This document shows positions 1-8,580 of a stretch of DNA of 64,000 nucleotides, piece by piece (within the stretch, counting starts at the first letter, position 1; every line of letters starts with the position of its first letter). The notes below the pieces were generated by a model, which worked only from the letters and a program-made list of their open reading frames with translations, ran no database searches and was not told the origin of the DNA. This DNA is from Limnohabitans sp. 15K (lineage in GTDB: Bacteria > Pseudomonadota > Gammaproteobacteria > Burkholderiales > Burkholderiaceae_C), in the NCBI RefSeq assembly GCF_002778285.1, contig NZ_NESM01000004.1, positions 62,001-126,000 of the forward strand. Direction: 5' to 3'. Position numbers and translations under genes: made by a program.

Positions 1-77
1 AGCACTTGAGGGTCCAGCACTTCCCAAGGGCGGATTTGCTGCTCAATCATGTTGAAGCGGGCTTGGTTCATGTCCAT
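1..77 (-). CDS. pcm: Protein-L-isoaspartate O-methyltransferase, N-terminal fragment
   Basis: Only the first 25 or so codons are in the window; the gene continues past the left edge. The visible N-terminus reads MDMNQARFNMIEQQIRPWEV, which matches the opening of betaproteobacterial Pcm proteins that repair or methylate isoaspartyl residues in damaged proteins. The ATG at 77 is preceded by AGGAG at a 6-nt spacing; a second ATG lies two codons later. It sits 41 nt after the RND permease stop on the same strand, so it may be cotranscribed or have its own promoter. The assignment rests on a short stretch only. Confidence 0.7.
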   Translation of the reverse strand, partial: MDMNQARFNMIEQQIRPWEVLDPQV

Positions 78-118
78 TTCTTACTCCTGCGGGTATCTGT
101 TTCAAATATCGGGTGATT

Positions 119-3100
119 TTAAGGGGCGGGCGTGTCAGATCTCTGACGCGCTGGGGGCAAGCCTGCTTTTCGGCGCAGCCACTGGGCCAAATCGTCCATA
201 TAGCAATACACCACGGGCACCACCACCAAAGTCAACAGCGACGAGGTGATGACCCCGCCGATCACGGCCTGACCCATGGGGGCGCGTTGCTCTGAGCCTT
301 CGGTCAAGGCAAAAGCCAGCGGCACCATGCCAAAAATCATGGCCAAGGTGGTCATCAAAATGGGGCGCAGGCGCACTTTGGCAGCCATCAACAAGGCTTC
401 ATTGCGGCCCATGCCCGCGATGCGGCGGCCATCGGCGTCGGTGTGGTCTTCACGGGCTCGAATGGCAAAGTCCACCAACAAAATCGCATTTTTGGTGACC
501 AAACCCATGAGCATGATCACGCCAATGACGGAAAACATCGACAAGGTGGAACGGAACGCCATCAGTGCCAGCACCACGCCAATCAGCGTCAAGGGCAGGG
601 CGGTCATCAAGGCCAGCGGTTGCAAAAAGCTTTTGAACTGGCTGGCCAAAATCATGTAAATGAAGATCACGGCCATGGCCAAGGCCGTGACCGCGTAGCC
701 AAAGGATTCGGCCATGTTCTTGGTAGAACCCCCAAACTGGTAACGGTAGCCAGGTGGCAGGTTCACACCCTCCATGATTTTGCGGACGTCGGCAGACACT
801 TCGCCCGCAGCGCGGCCGTAGGTGTTGGCGTTGATGGCGACTTCGCGGGTCAAGTCGCGCCGGTTGATTTGGTTGGAGCCTGTGGACTCGGTGATTTTCG
901 CCACCTGGCCCAAGCGAACCACACGCGGGTTGCCGTCAGGTCCGTTGCCCATGACAAAGGGCAAACGGTCCAAGTCCTGGGTGGCGTTGCGACTTTCGGG
1001 GGACAAGCGGACAATCACATCGTAGGTTTGGTCATCCGGGGCGCGCCAGTTGCCCACTGTTTGGCCGGCCACCAAGGTGCGCAAAGGTCCTGCAATCTGG
1101 CCGGTGCCCAGCCCCAAATCTGCAGCAGAGTCGCGCAAAAGTTCAACGCGCAGTGTGGGTTTGTTGGCTTTGACGCTGGAGTCCAAATCCACCAAACCTG
1201 GGATGTTGCGCACCTTTTCCATCACCTCCAATGCCAATCGTTCCAATTCGCGTTGGTCGGGGCCTTGCAATGAGAACTCCACCTGTTTGTTGCCGCCCAC
1301 CGAGTCCAGCAGGCCGACGTGGGTGACGGTGATGCCCGGCACTTGGCTCAGGCGTTGGCGCAAGACGCCAGACATCTCGTCTACGTTGCGTTGGCGGTCT
1401 TTGCGGTCCACCAAGCGGATGTAAACGCTGGTGTTGTTTTTGCCCAGAGCGCTGCCTGTGTTGAGGGTGGCCAAGGTGTAGCGCACTTCGGGCAACTCGC
1501 GAATGATGGCTTGTACCTGCCTGGCTTTGGCTTCGGTGGCCTCCAAGGAACTGCCCACAGGGGTTTGAAAGCTGACGGTGGTTTCCGAGAAGTCAGCTTT
1601 GGGCACAAATTCGGTGCCCACAAAACGCAGCATCACGATGCTCAAAGCAAAAATGGCCACGGCCAGCAGCACTGTTTTGCGTTTGTGCACGAGAGACCAT
1701 GCCAATATCTTCTGATACCCATCGGCCAGTTGGTCGGTTCCGCGGTCAAACCAACCCGTTACCCGGCCAATGGTTTTGTCGTAGAAAGTCACTGGGGCAT
1801 GTTGTTTGCCATGCTTGTCGATACTCGGGTCATGCCAGATGCTGGACAGCATCGGGTCGAGCGTGAAGCTGACAAACATCGAGATCATGACCGCCGCCAC
1901 GATGGTGATGCCGAACTCGTGGAAGAACTTGCCGATGATGCCTTCCATGAAGCCAATGGGCAAAAACACCGCCACGATGGACAGGGTGGTGGCCAGCACC
2001 GCCAGCCCGATTTCTTGGGTACCGTCTAGGGAAGCTTGAAACGCGTTTTTGCCCATTTGCACATGGCGCACGATGTTCTCTCGCACCACGATGGCGTCGT
2101 CGATCAGCAAGCCCACACACAAGGACAGCGCCATCAGCGTGATCATGTTGATGGTGAAGCCGAACATTTGCATGAACATGAAAGTGCCGATCAAGGAGAT
2201 CGGTAAGGTCAAGCCCGTGATGACGGTGGATCGCCAAGAATTGAGAAACAGGAAAACGATGAGCACCGTCAGGATGGCCCCTTCGATCAGGGTGCGGCGA
2301 ACGTTGTCTACCGCCACGCGGATCGGGCGTGAGCCATCGGTGATGGGCTCGAGTCGAATGCCATCTGGAATTTGGCGCTTCATCTCGGCCACGGTTTTGA
2401 CCAAGCCATCGATCACGTCGATGGTGTTCTCATCCTGGGCTTTTTGCACCGTCAGCAACAAGGTGCGTTGACCGTTGTAAAGGGCCAGGGTCTCCAGTTC
2501 TTGCGCGCCGTCTTTCACCCGGGCCACCTGCGACAGCCGGATGGAGGTGTTGCCTTTGCGGGCCACGATGATGCGTTCAAAGTCCTCGGGGCGCTTCATG
2601 CGCGATTCGACTTGCACCATGCGTTCTTGCTCAAGCGAGCGTATGGCGCCCACAGGCAAGTCCTGGTTTTCATTGCGCACCGCATTGACCACTTGGTCTG
2701 CTGTGACACCCAGCGCCTCCATGGCAGCCGGTATCAGGTACAGGTTGATCTCGCGCCGTGTGCCGCCCACCAAGGAGACCGAGCCCACACCGCGCACGTT
2801 TTCAAGGCGTTTTTTGAGCACCTGTTCAGACCAATTGGTCAACTCCACGGCGCTCAATGCAGCATTTTGGGCTGACTTTGCGGCATCGGTTGGCGTACTG
2901 GGCACCACAGCGAGTGACCAAACGGCGCGGGCAGAAGGGTCAAACCGGAGCACCTTGGGTTCTTTGACTTCGGTCCGCAGCGACGGGCGTATCGCTGCCA
3001 CTTTTTCGCGCACATCTTCGGCCGCCTTGCGACCGTTGATGTTCAGCTGGAATTCAATGACCACGACCGACTGGTTTTCGTAGCTGCGTGAAGTCAGGGC

Positions 3101-3334
3101 GCTGATGCCCGCGATGGAATTGACGCCTTCTTCGATTTTTTTGGAGACTTCGCTTTCGACGATTTCAGGGGAGGCACCAGGGTATTCGGTGCTGACCACC
3201 ACCACCGGAAAGTCGATGTTGGGGAACTGGTCGACTTTGAGCTTTTGATAAGAGAACAGGCCCATGACCACCAAGGCCAGCATGACCATGGTCGCGAAAA
3301 CGGGGTTTTGCAGACTGACGCGGGTGAACCACAT
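119..3334 (-). CDS. RND efflux transporter permease (AcrB/MdtB-like, HAE1 family)
   Basis: This 1071-residue protein has the full length of an inner-membrane RND drug/proton antiporter. It begins with a transmembrane segment after a short [12 protein letters not shown] leader. It has the duplicated layout of two large periplasmic loops plus two six-helix blocks. The TM4 motif [10 protein letters not shown] carries the paired Asp of the proton relay, and [11 protein letters not shown] carries the TM10 Lys. It should form a trimer with the adaptor encoded 13 nt upstream and an outer-membrane TolC-type channel not seen here. Order on the strand is TetR regulator, adaptor, permease. The exported substrate cannot be read from sequence. 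Confidence 0.93.
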   Translation of the reverse strand: MWFTRVSLQNPVFATMVMLALVVMGLFSYQKLKVDQFPNIDFPVVVVSTEYPGASPEIVESEVSKKIEEGVNSIAGISALTSRSYENQSVVVIEFQLNINGRKAAEDVREKVAAIRPSLRTEVKEPKVLRFDPSARAVWSLAVVPSTPTDAAKSAQNAALSAVELTNWSEQVLKKRLENVRGVGSVSLVGGTRREINLYLIPAAMEALGVTADQVVNAVRNENQDLPVGAIRSLEQERMVQVESRMKRPEDFERIIVARKGNTSIRLSQVARVKDGAQELETLALYNGQRTLLLTVQKAQDENTIDVIDGLVKTVAEMKRQIPDGIRLEPITDGSRPIRVAVDNVRRTLIEGAILTVLIVFLFLNSWRSTVITGLTLPISLIGTFMFMQMFGFTINMITLMALSLCVGLLIDDAIVVRENIVRHVQMGKNAFQASLDGTQEIGLAVLATTLSIVAVFLPIGFMEGIIGKFFHEFGITIVAAVMISMFVSFTLDPMLSSIWHDPSIDKHGKQHAPVTFYDKTIGRVTGWFDRGTDQLADGYQKILAWSLVHKRKTVLLAVAIFALSIVMLRFVGTEFVPKADFSETTVSFQTPVGSSLEATEAKARQVQAIIRELPEVRYTLATLNTGSALGKNNTSVYIRLVDRKDRQRNVDEMSGVLRQRLSQVPGITVTHVGLLDSVGGNKQVEFSLQGPDQRELERLALEVMEKVRNIPGLVDLDSSVKANKPTLRVELLRDSAADLGLGTGQIAGPLRTLVAGQTVGNWRAPDDQTYDVIVRLSPESRNATQDLDRLPFVMGNGPDGNPRVVRLGQVAKITESTGSNQINRRDLTREVAINANTYGRAAGEVSADVRKIMEGVNLPPGYRYQFGGSTKNMAESFGYAVTALAMAVIFIYMILASQFKSFLQPLALMTALPLTLIGVVLALMAFRSTLSMFSVIGVIMLMGLVTKNAILLVDFAIRAREDHTDADGRRIAGMGRNEALLMAAKVRLRPILMTTLAMIFGMVPLAFALTEGSEQRAPMGQAVIGGVITSSLLTLVVVPVVYCYMDDLAQWLRRKAGLPPARQRSDTPAP

Positions 3335-3347
3335 GCCGGGGGCCCTT

Positions 3348-4481
3348 TCAGCGCACGCCAGCGGTGAACTTCACCCGGGTGCCTTCACGAACGGCACCGG
3401 CGCTGGCCGTGAGCACCTGCGTGCCCTCGGTCAGGCCTTGCACCTCCACCCAAGTCAGGGTGAGGTTGTTCTGTGTTTGTTCGGTTCGTGTGCCCGTTTG
3501 AACCGTGATGTGTTTGACTTGTTCACCGTCAATCACCTGGACGTAGGGTTGCGGTTTGTCGGTGCGCACGCTGGCCAGAGGCACAGCCAAAGCCCGGGTG
3601 CTGCGTGTGCCCAAAGTGCCTTCGGCAAAAAGACCCTGTCTCAAACCTTCTTCTCCGGCCAGCCCCAAGTAAACCAACACACTGCGACTGCCCGCCTGGG
3701 CACTGGGGCTGATGCGCAAGACTTTGGCTGTGACGGTTTCTTCCATGCCTTCGATGGTCATTTTGGCGCGCATGCCTGGACGCACCAAACCCGCATCAGC
3801 AGCAGGCAAAGCGGCTTCGATTTCGAGCTGGCTCAGGTTGACCACTTCCACAATTCGGCCGTCCAGGGCCATGCGCTCGCCCGGCTGCGCCAAGCGTTGG
3901 GCCACTTGGCCGCTGATGGGGCTGCGAACCGTGGTGTCGTCCATGGCTTTGAGGGTCACATCGAGTGCCGCCATGGCGGCCATGTGGGTCGCCTTGGCGC
4001 CGTTCAGGCTGGCCATGGCATTTTGCAAAGCAGTCGGCGAAATGAAGCCCTGTTCCATCAACGCCTTGTTGTTGTCGTACTGTTTTTGCGCAATCTCCAC
4101 CTGCGCCCAGGCTGCGTCAGCCTGTTGTTTGGCCTGTCGCTCGCGCGCTTGGTATTCGGTGGGGTCAATCCGTGCAATGACTTGACCCGCTTTGACCAGG
4201 TCTCCCTCGCGGACGGTCAGGTCCATCAACTCGCCCACCATGCGGGCCTTGACCATGGCGCTTTGGCTGGCCTTGAGGGTGCCAGAGACCGGCAAGCCCT
4301 GCACCATGTCCATGGCTTGGACCTTGACCACATCGCTGGTGCTCAACTCGATCGTGCCGGACATCGGGGCGTTGGTCTGGACCGCCGTAGTGGTTTGGCG
4401 TTGGTTCATCCAACGCGCCCCGCCTGCCAACAAGGCCGCAGCTGCAATGGCGGACAAGATCCAAAGGGTTGATTTTTTCAT
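3348..4481 (-). CDS. RND efflux periplasmic adaptor subunit (HlyD/AcrA family)
   Basis: A 377-residue membrane fusion protein. It has an N-terminal signal/anchor helix (about residues 8-22, ILSAIAAAALLAG), a biotinyl-lipoyl-like segment around LMDLTVREGDLVKAGQVIARID, an alpha-helical hairpin and a C-terminal beta-barrel/membrane-proximal part. The Cys of a lipobox is not seen, so it is probably membrane-anchored by the helix. It would bridge the RND pump to an outer-membrane channel. The gene lies 27 nt after the TetR regulator and 13 nt before the permease, so the three form one operon. Confidence 0.92.
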   Translation of the reverse strand: MKKSTLWILSAIAAAALLAGGARWMNQRQTTTAVQTNAPMSGTIELSTSDVVKVQAMDMVQGLPVSGTLKASQSAMVKARMVGELMDLTVREGDLVKAGQVIARIDPTEYQARERQAKQQADAAWAQVEIAQKQYDNNKALMEQGFISPTALQNAMASLNGAKATHMAAMAALDVTLKAMDDTTVRSPISGQVAQRLAQPGERMALDGRIVEVVNLSQLEIEAALPAADAGLVRPGMRAKMTIEGMEETVTAKVLRISPSAQAGSRSVLVYLGLAGEEGLRQGLFAEGTLGTRSTRALAVPLASVRTDKPQPYVQVIDGEQVKHITVQTGTRTEQTQNNLTLTWVEVQGLTEGTQVLTASAGAVREGTRVKFTAGVR

Positions 4482-4508
4482 GGGTGTATCTGTCCGAAAT
4501 GAGGCTGT

Positions 4509-5153
4509 TCAATAAGGGGCCAAGCCCCGCGTCAGCAATTGGGCATGCTGCGAGATGAAGGCTTGTGGGTCGATCTGTTCATGGCTGGGGCAGCAGGGGC
4601 CCATGGAGTGTTTCCACATCACCAAAAAAAGCAAAGGGGTCATGACCGAATGCAGGGCCAATTCCACGTTGACCGGGCGAAACTCTGCTTGGTCGATGCC
4701 TTTTTGCAAAACATTGCGCACCAAGGCGTGGCCTGGCTCGATCACTTCGGTGCGGTAAAACTGCGCCAGTTCTGGAAAATTACTGGCCTCGCTCATCACC
4801 AGTTTGGAGATGCCCGAGGCCTTGGTGTCGCCATAGCGGTACCACCATTGCAGCATCATCCACTCCAGCAATTCGCCGCAGGTGCCTTGAAAATTAGCCA
4901 CTTCTGCAGCGCCTTGGGTGACGGGCTCTACAACGCTGGCCCGCACCACGGCCTTGAACAGGTCTTCCTTGCTGGGGAAGTACAAAAACAATGTACCTTT
5001 GGACACGCCAGCCCGTGCGGCCACCTCTTCGACACGGGTGGCGGCGTAACCTTTTTCCACAAACAAGTCCAAAGCCGCTTCGAGCAGTTCGCCCGGGCGG
5101 TCTTGTTTGCGGCGTTCGCGTTTGTGGGGGGCGAGGGTCTCGGCGGTGTTCAC
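4509..5153 (-). CDS. TetR/AcrR-family repressor of the RND pump
   Basis: A 214-residue protein from the GTG at 5153. The N-terminal helix-turn-helix reads ALDLFVEKGYAATRVEEVAARAGVS then KGTLFLYFPSKEDLF, typical of the family; the rest is the ligand-binding domain. The frame stays open to a TTG at 5225. That longer start would put a good promoter (TTGACG-N18-TACATT, minus strand) and an imperfect operator-like palindrome inside the coding region, so the GTG is preferred, although it has no strong ribosome-binding site. It heads the efflux operon and likely represses itself and the pump until a toxic ligand binds. Confidence 0.88.
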   Translation of the reverse strand: MNTAETLAPHKRERRKQDRPGELLEAALDLFVEKGYAATRVEEVAARAGVSKGTLFLYFPSKEDLFKAVVRASVVEPVTQGAAEVANFQGTCGELLEWMMLQWWYRYGDTKASGISKLVMSEASNFPELAQFYRTEVIEPGHALVRNVLQKGIDQAEFRPVNVELALHSVMTPLLFLVMWKHSMGPCCPSHEQIDPQAFISQHAQLLTRGLAPY

Positions 5154-5160
5154 GGGTGAG

Positions 5161-5210
5161 TTAATGACTTGTTGGTTAGTAATGTACGTGTTGAGCGGCG
5201 CGCTCGTCAA
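5161..5210 (-). promoter_or_regulatory. Promoter and candidate TetR operator of the efflux operon
   Basis: On the minus strand a -35 TTGACG (5205-5210) and a -10 TACATT (5181-5186) are separated by 18 nt. An imperfect 22-bp palindrome with arms TTAnTnAC and GTnAnTAA occupies 5161-5182 and covers the -10/start region, where a repressor would block RNA polymerase. The site is 8 nt upstream of the preferred GTG. Binding is inferred from position and symmetry only. Confidence 0.55.
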
Positions 5211-5243
5211 GGCGTTGGCGCACAAAGGGGGGCAATGTGACGC

Positions 5244-5266
5244 AAAAAAGGGGCCGAAGCCCCTTT
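5244..5266 (-). terminator. Rho-independent terminator of gcdH
   Basis: Read on the minus strand: stem GGGGC, loop TTCG, stem GCCCC, then six T. It lies 23 nt after the stop codon of the glutaryl-CoA dehydrogenase gene. Short flanking A/T runs on both sides could make it weakly active in both directions. Confidence 0.85.
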
Positions 5267-5288
5267 GTGCGTGAAGACGGGTCGGCGT

Positions 5289-6485
5289 TCAATAAAAAGC
5301 TTGCAAACCGGTCTGAGCACGTCCCAAGATCAGCGCGTGGACATCGTGTGTGCCTTCGTAGGTGTTCACGGTTTCCAAGTTGATCATGTGGCGAATCACA
5401 TGGTATTCGTCGTGGATGCCGTTGCCACCGTGCATGTCACGCGACATGCGGGCGATGTCCAGTGCCTTGCCGCAGCTGTTGCGCTTGATCATGCTGATCA
5501 TCTCGGGCACGGCTTTGCCTTCGTCCATCAGGCGGCCCACGCGCAGGCAAGCTTGCAGGCCCAGCGTGATTTCGGTTTGCATGTCGGCCAGTTTTTTCTG
5601 AATCAGCTGGTTTTGCGCCAGGGGGCGGCCAAACTGCACGCGGTCCAGGGTGTACTGGCGGGCGCGGTGCCAGCAGTCTTCGGCCGCACCCAATGCGCCC
5701 CAGGCGATGCCGTAGCGGGCTTTGTTCAGGCAACCAAACGGGCCCTTGAGGCCGTTGACGTTGGGCATCAGGTTTTCAGACGGGACGAACACATCGTCCA
5801 TCACGATTTCACCCGTGATGCTGGCGCGCAAGCTCATCTTGCCTTCGATCTTGGGTGCGGTCAGGCCCTTCATGCCTTTTTCGAGGATGAAACCGTGGAT
5901 GGCTTCTTGGCCGCCCACCGTGCCGTCTTCGTTCTCGAGCTTGGCCCAGACCACGAACACGTCAGCAATCGGCGCGTTGGTGATCCACATCTTGGCGCCC
6001 TTCAAGATGAAGCCGCCGTCGACCGGCTTGGCGCGGGTGATCATGCTGGCCGGGTCCGAGCCGTGGTTGGGTTCGGTCAGGCCAAAGCAGCCCACCCACT
6101 CGCCCGTGGCCAGCTTGGGCAGGTACTTTTGGCGCTGCGCTTCTGAGCCGTATTCGTTGATGGGGTGCATGACCAAGGAGCTTTGCACGCTGATGGCGCT
6201 GCGATAGCCGCTGTCCACGCGCTCCACTTCGCGGGCGATCAGGCCATAGGCCACATAGCTCAGGCCCGCGCAGCCGTAGCCTTCGATGGTGGAGCCCAAA
6301 AATCCCATGGCCCCGGCCTCGTTCATGATCTCGCGGTCAAATTTTTCGTGACGTGCGGCTTGCAAAACACGGGTTTGCAGGCGTTCTTGGCAGAACGTGT
6401 GGGCCGCTTCAACGATGGCGCGCTCGTCATCGGAGAGCTGCTCGCTCAGCAAAAAGGGGTCGTTCCATTGGAAAGTGGTTTTCAT
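5289..6485 (-). CDS. gcdH: Glutaryl-CoA dehydrogenase
   Basis: A 398-residue acyl-CoA dehydrogenase starting at the ATG at 6485, which has AGGAG 7 nt upstream; longer in-frame starts lack this. It resembles GcdH rather than general acyl-CoA dehydrogenases: N-terminus [18 protein letters not shown], substrate region [12 protein letters not shown], and the C-terminal [17 protein letters not shown] with the catalytic Glu377. The FAD enzyme oxidises and decarboxylates glutaryl-CoA to crotonyl-CoA in lysine, tryptophan and some aromatic degradation pathways. It is divergent from a LysR regulator, the usual arrangement for gcdH in this group, and ends in its own terminator. Confidence 0.93.
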   Translation of the reverse strand: MKTTFQWNDPFLLSEQLSDDERAIVEAAHTFCQERLQTRVLQAARHEKFDREIMNEAGAMGFLGSTIEGYGCAGLSYVAYGLIAREVERVDSGYRSAISVQSSLVMHPINEYGSEAQRQKYLPKLATGEWVGCFGLTEPNHGSDPASMITRAKPVDGGFILKGAKMWITNAPIADVFVVWAKLENEDGTVGGQEAIHGFILEKGMKGLTAPKIEGKMSLRASITGEIVMDDVFVPSENLMPNVNGLKGPFGCLNKARYGIAWGALGAAEDCWHRARQYTLDRVQFGRPLAQNQLIQKKLADMQTEITLGLQACLRVGRLMDEGKAVPEMISMIKRNSCGKALDIARMSRDMHGGNGIHDEYHVIRHMINLETVNTYEGTHDVHALILGRAQTGLQAFY

Positions 6486-6549
6486 GAGGGGTCTCCTGGG
6501 TCTGTGCAATTCAAGCTGCCATTGTTGGCATTTCATGAATAGTTGTCTA

Positions 6550-6574
6550 ATATTGATTGCCTATATGTCAATAT
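6550..6574. promoter_or_regulatory. LysR-type binding site between gcdH and its regulator
   Basis: Perfect inverted repeat ATATTGA-N11-TCAATAT. Its arms contain the T-N11-A core of LysR-type sites. It lies 14 nt before the regulator's start codon and overlaps a TTGACA -35-like hexamer (6566-6571, minus strand) directed at gcdH. Confidence 0.7.
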
Positions 6575-6587
6575 ATATTTTAAATTC

Positions 6588-7475
6588 ATGGAATTTCGTC
6601 ACCTGCGTTATTTTTTGATGCTCGCCGAAGAGCTGCACTTTGGCCGGGCTGCCCAGCGCCTGTCCATCTCGCAGCCGCCTTTGAGTCTGAACATCCAGCA
6701 GCTGGAAGCCTCGGTGGGGGCGCAATTGTTCAACCGCAACAGCCGGGGTGTGCAACTCACGGCGGCGGGTCTGGCATTTGTGCCGGCAGCGAGGGCCTTG
6801 CTTTCGCAAGCGGGCGCTGCCGCCCAAAAAGCACGTGATGTGGCCGAGGGCCAATCGGGCCAGCTGCAGATCGGCTTTGCCGGCACCATGCTGTATTGCG
6901 GTTTGCCCCAGATCCTGGGCCGTTTTCAGGCCAGCCACCCGCGCTTGCGTCTGGTGTTGCGCGAGTTGAGTTCAACCGAACAGTTGTCCGAGCTGCTGCG
7001 CGACCGGCTCGATGTGGGCTTTGTCCACACGCCGCGGGTGCCGCCGGGGTTTGAGCAAATTTTGGTGGCCAGTCAGCCTTGGCGGGTCTGTTTGCCCGTG
7101 AACCACCCTTTGGCAGGTGAGGCCAGTTTGGGTCTGGACCAGTTGCGCGGACAAGACTTGGTGGTGGTGTCCCGCACCGTGTCACCCGATTACCACGAGC
7201 GCATTTTGATGCTCTGTGAACAAGCGGGCTGGATGCCTCCGGCCGTGCACGAGTTGCGGCATTGGTTGAGCGTGGTGTCTTTGGTCTCACAGGGTTTGGG
7301 GGGGGCGCTGGTGCCCGAGGCTTTGCAGCAGTCGGCACTGGCGGGTGCCGTGTTTGTGCCTTTACGTGGCGTGGATGTGCGCTACGACACCCGCTGCCTT
7401 TGGCGCAGCGACCGAGACCAGACGGCGCTGGGGGACTTTGTGCAGGCGGTTCAGGCAGGACTTTTGGCCGACTGA
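6588..7475 (+). CDS. LysR-family transcriptional regulator, probable activator of gcdH
   Basis: A 295-residue LysR protein starting at MEFRHLRYFLML; the frame runs upstream but those codons cross the operator. The winged HTH is GRAAQRLSISQPPLSLNIQQ, followed by the two-lobed effector-binding domain. It is divergent from gcdH with an ATATTGA-N11-TCAATAT site between them, so it probably senses glutarate or glutaryl-CoA and controls gcdH while repressing itself. The inducer is inference from context. Confidence 0.9.
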   Translation: MEFRHLRYFLMLAEELHFGRAAQRLSISQPPLSLNIQQLEASVGAQLFNRNSRGVQLTAAGLAFVPAARALLSQAGAAAQKARDVAEGQSGQLQIGFAGTMLYCGLPQILGRFQASHPRLRLVLRELSSTEQLSELLRDRLDVGFVHTPRVPPGFEQILVASQPWRVCLPVNHPLAGEASLGLDQLRGQDLVVVSRTVSPDYHERILMLCEQAGWMPPAVHELRHWLSVVSLVSQGLGGALVPEALQQSALAGAVFVPLRGVDVRYDTRCLWRSDRDQTALGDFVQAVQAGLLAD

Positions 7476-7558
7476 TAATCACATGCGGCGTTCGGGTGGC
7501 GAGCGGTCCATCTGGACAGTGTTCAGCGCCCATTTTTTAACACTCACGAGGAACCCAC

Positions 7559-8092
7559 ATGACAGAAACCTTGGTTTTAGGCGGCGGTTGCTTTTGGTGC
7601 ACCGAAGCGGTTTACGTCAAAGTGCGTGGCGTGACCGACGTGGAGTCGGGTTACTGCAACGGCCAGACTGTCTCGCCCACTTACGAGCAAGTGTGCTCAG
7701 GGCGGACCGGGCACAACGAAGTCATCAAGCTCGAATACGACCCCCTTCAGATCAGCACCCGAGAGTTGCTCGAAATTTTCTTTGTCATCCACGACCCAAC
7801 CACCCTCAACCGCCAGGGCAACGACACGGGTACGCAGTACCGCAGCGGCGTTTACTTCACCACGCCCGAACAGGCCGAAGAGGCGAGGGCGATGATCGCC
7901 GAGTTGACTGCTGCCAATGCCTTTGGCCGACCCATCGTGACCGAGGTGCTGGCCTTGGCCAACTACAGCGCGGCAGAGGATTACCACCAAGACTTTTTTG
8001 AGCGCAACCCCTACCAAGGTTATTGCATGGCCGTGGCAGCGCCCAAGGTGGATAAATTTCGAAAAACCTTCGCCCGCTTGGTTCGCGACTGA
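7559..8092 (+). CDS. msrA: Peptide-methionine (S)-S-oxide reductase
   Basis: A 177-residue MsrA with the signature GGGCFWCTEAVY: catalytic Cys11, plus Cys14. The downstream DPTTLNRQGNDTGTQYRSGV segment lines the active site. It repairs the S epimer of methionine sulfoxide in oxidised proteins using thioredoxin. The ATG at 7559 is preceded by GAGGAA. No msrB is seen nearby. The gene follows the LysR regulator by 83 nt and is probably transcribed alone or with the small gene after it. Confidence 0.95.
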   Translation: MTETLVLGGGCFWCTEAVYVKVRGVTDVESGYCNGQTVSPTYEQVCSGRTGHNEVIKLEYDPLQISTRELLEIFFVIHDPTTLNRQGNDTGTQYRSGVYFTTPEQAEEARAMIAELTAANAFGRPIVTEVLALANYSAAEDYHQDFFERNPYQGYCMAVAAPKVDKFRKTFARLVRD

Positions 8093-8118
8093 GTCTCCCC
8101 TCACGATTCACCACTGAC

Positions 8119-8502
8119 ATGCGCCATTCGCGTTCACCCGGTTCAATTTGGCAGAGCTTTCTGCTGATTTGGGCCTTGTTGTGGACGCCCATTTGGGGCC
8201 AGTGGCACGCCATGGCGCACAGCGACCTGCAGGCATCGTCTGTCACGGTTCGCTTGCACGCAGGTCAAGCCCAAGAAGACCAGAAAGGGGCTCTGAGTGG
8301 CGACCCATTTGGCCATGTCGCAGGCGCTGACCTGTGCAAAATTTTTGACCACCTGACCCCGTCTGACGGGCTCAGCCCAAGCCATACCGCCTGGTCCACC
8401 CCGATGGTGGCTGCCCAGAACCCCCTCGCGTTGTTGGCTGTTTTTTCAGGCCATGATCGCTGGACCCACCCGCAACCCCGTGCGCCTCCTGCGCTGATTT
8501 GA
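8119..8502 (+). CDS. Small exported protein of unknown function upstream of the ZnuD-like receptor
   Basis: A 127-residue protein I do not recognise by name. It has an N-terminal hydrophobic segment (about residues 11-30, WQSFLLIWALLWTPIWGQW) that looks like a signal peptide or anchor. The mature part holds a single Cys and scattered His, including the block GADLCKIFDHLTPSDGL. Small periplasmic proteins of this general kind sit before zinc or copper TonB receptors in Burkholderiales, so a metal-handling role is possible. It is followed after 78 nt by the receptor gene. The start is the ATG at 8119; no strong ribosome-binding site is visible. Confidence 0.6.
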   Translation: MRHSRSPGSIWQSFLLIWALLWTPIWGQWHAMAHSDLQASSVTVRLHAGQAQEDQKGALSGDPFGHVAGADLCKIFDHLTPSDGLSPSHTAWSTPMVAAQNPLALLAVFSGHDRWTHPQPRAPPALI

Positions 8503-8524
8503 ATCCCTGTTGCTGCTGTGTTGT

Positions 8525-8545
8525 CTTTCAGTTCCTCACTGAAAG
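8525..8545 (+). repeat. Hairpin in the leader of the TonB receptor gene
   Basis: Perfect 7-bp inverted repeat CTTTCAG-TTCCTCA-CTGAAAG, ending 35 nt before the receptor ATG. It has no T run, so it is not a terminator. It could affect mRNA stability or translation, or be chance. Confidence 0.4.
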
Positions 8546-8580
8546 CCTCAGCCTGTACTTGTTTTTCAAATCAGATTGCC

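Noticed and set aside
5154..5225. N-terminal extension of the TetR regulator from a TTG
   Set aside because: It would contain a promoter and operator-like palindrome, and homologues start near the HTH.
8093..8580. Zur box upstream of the ZnuD-like receptor or its partner
   Set aside because: No GTTATnnTATAAC-like palindrome could be found in either intergenic gap.
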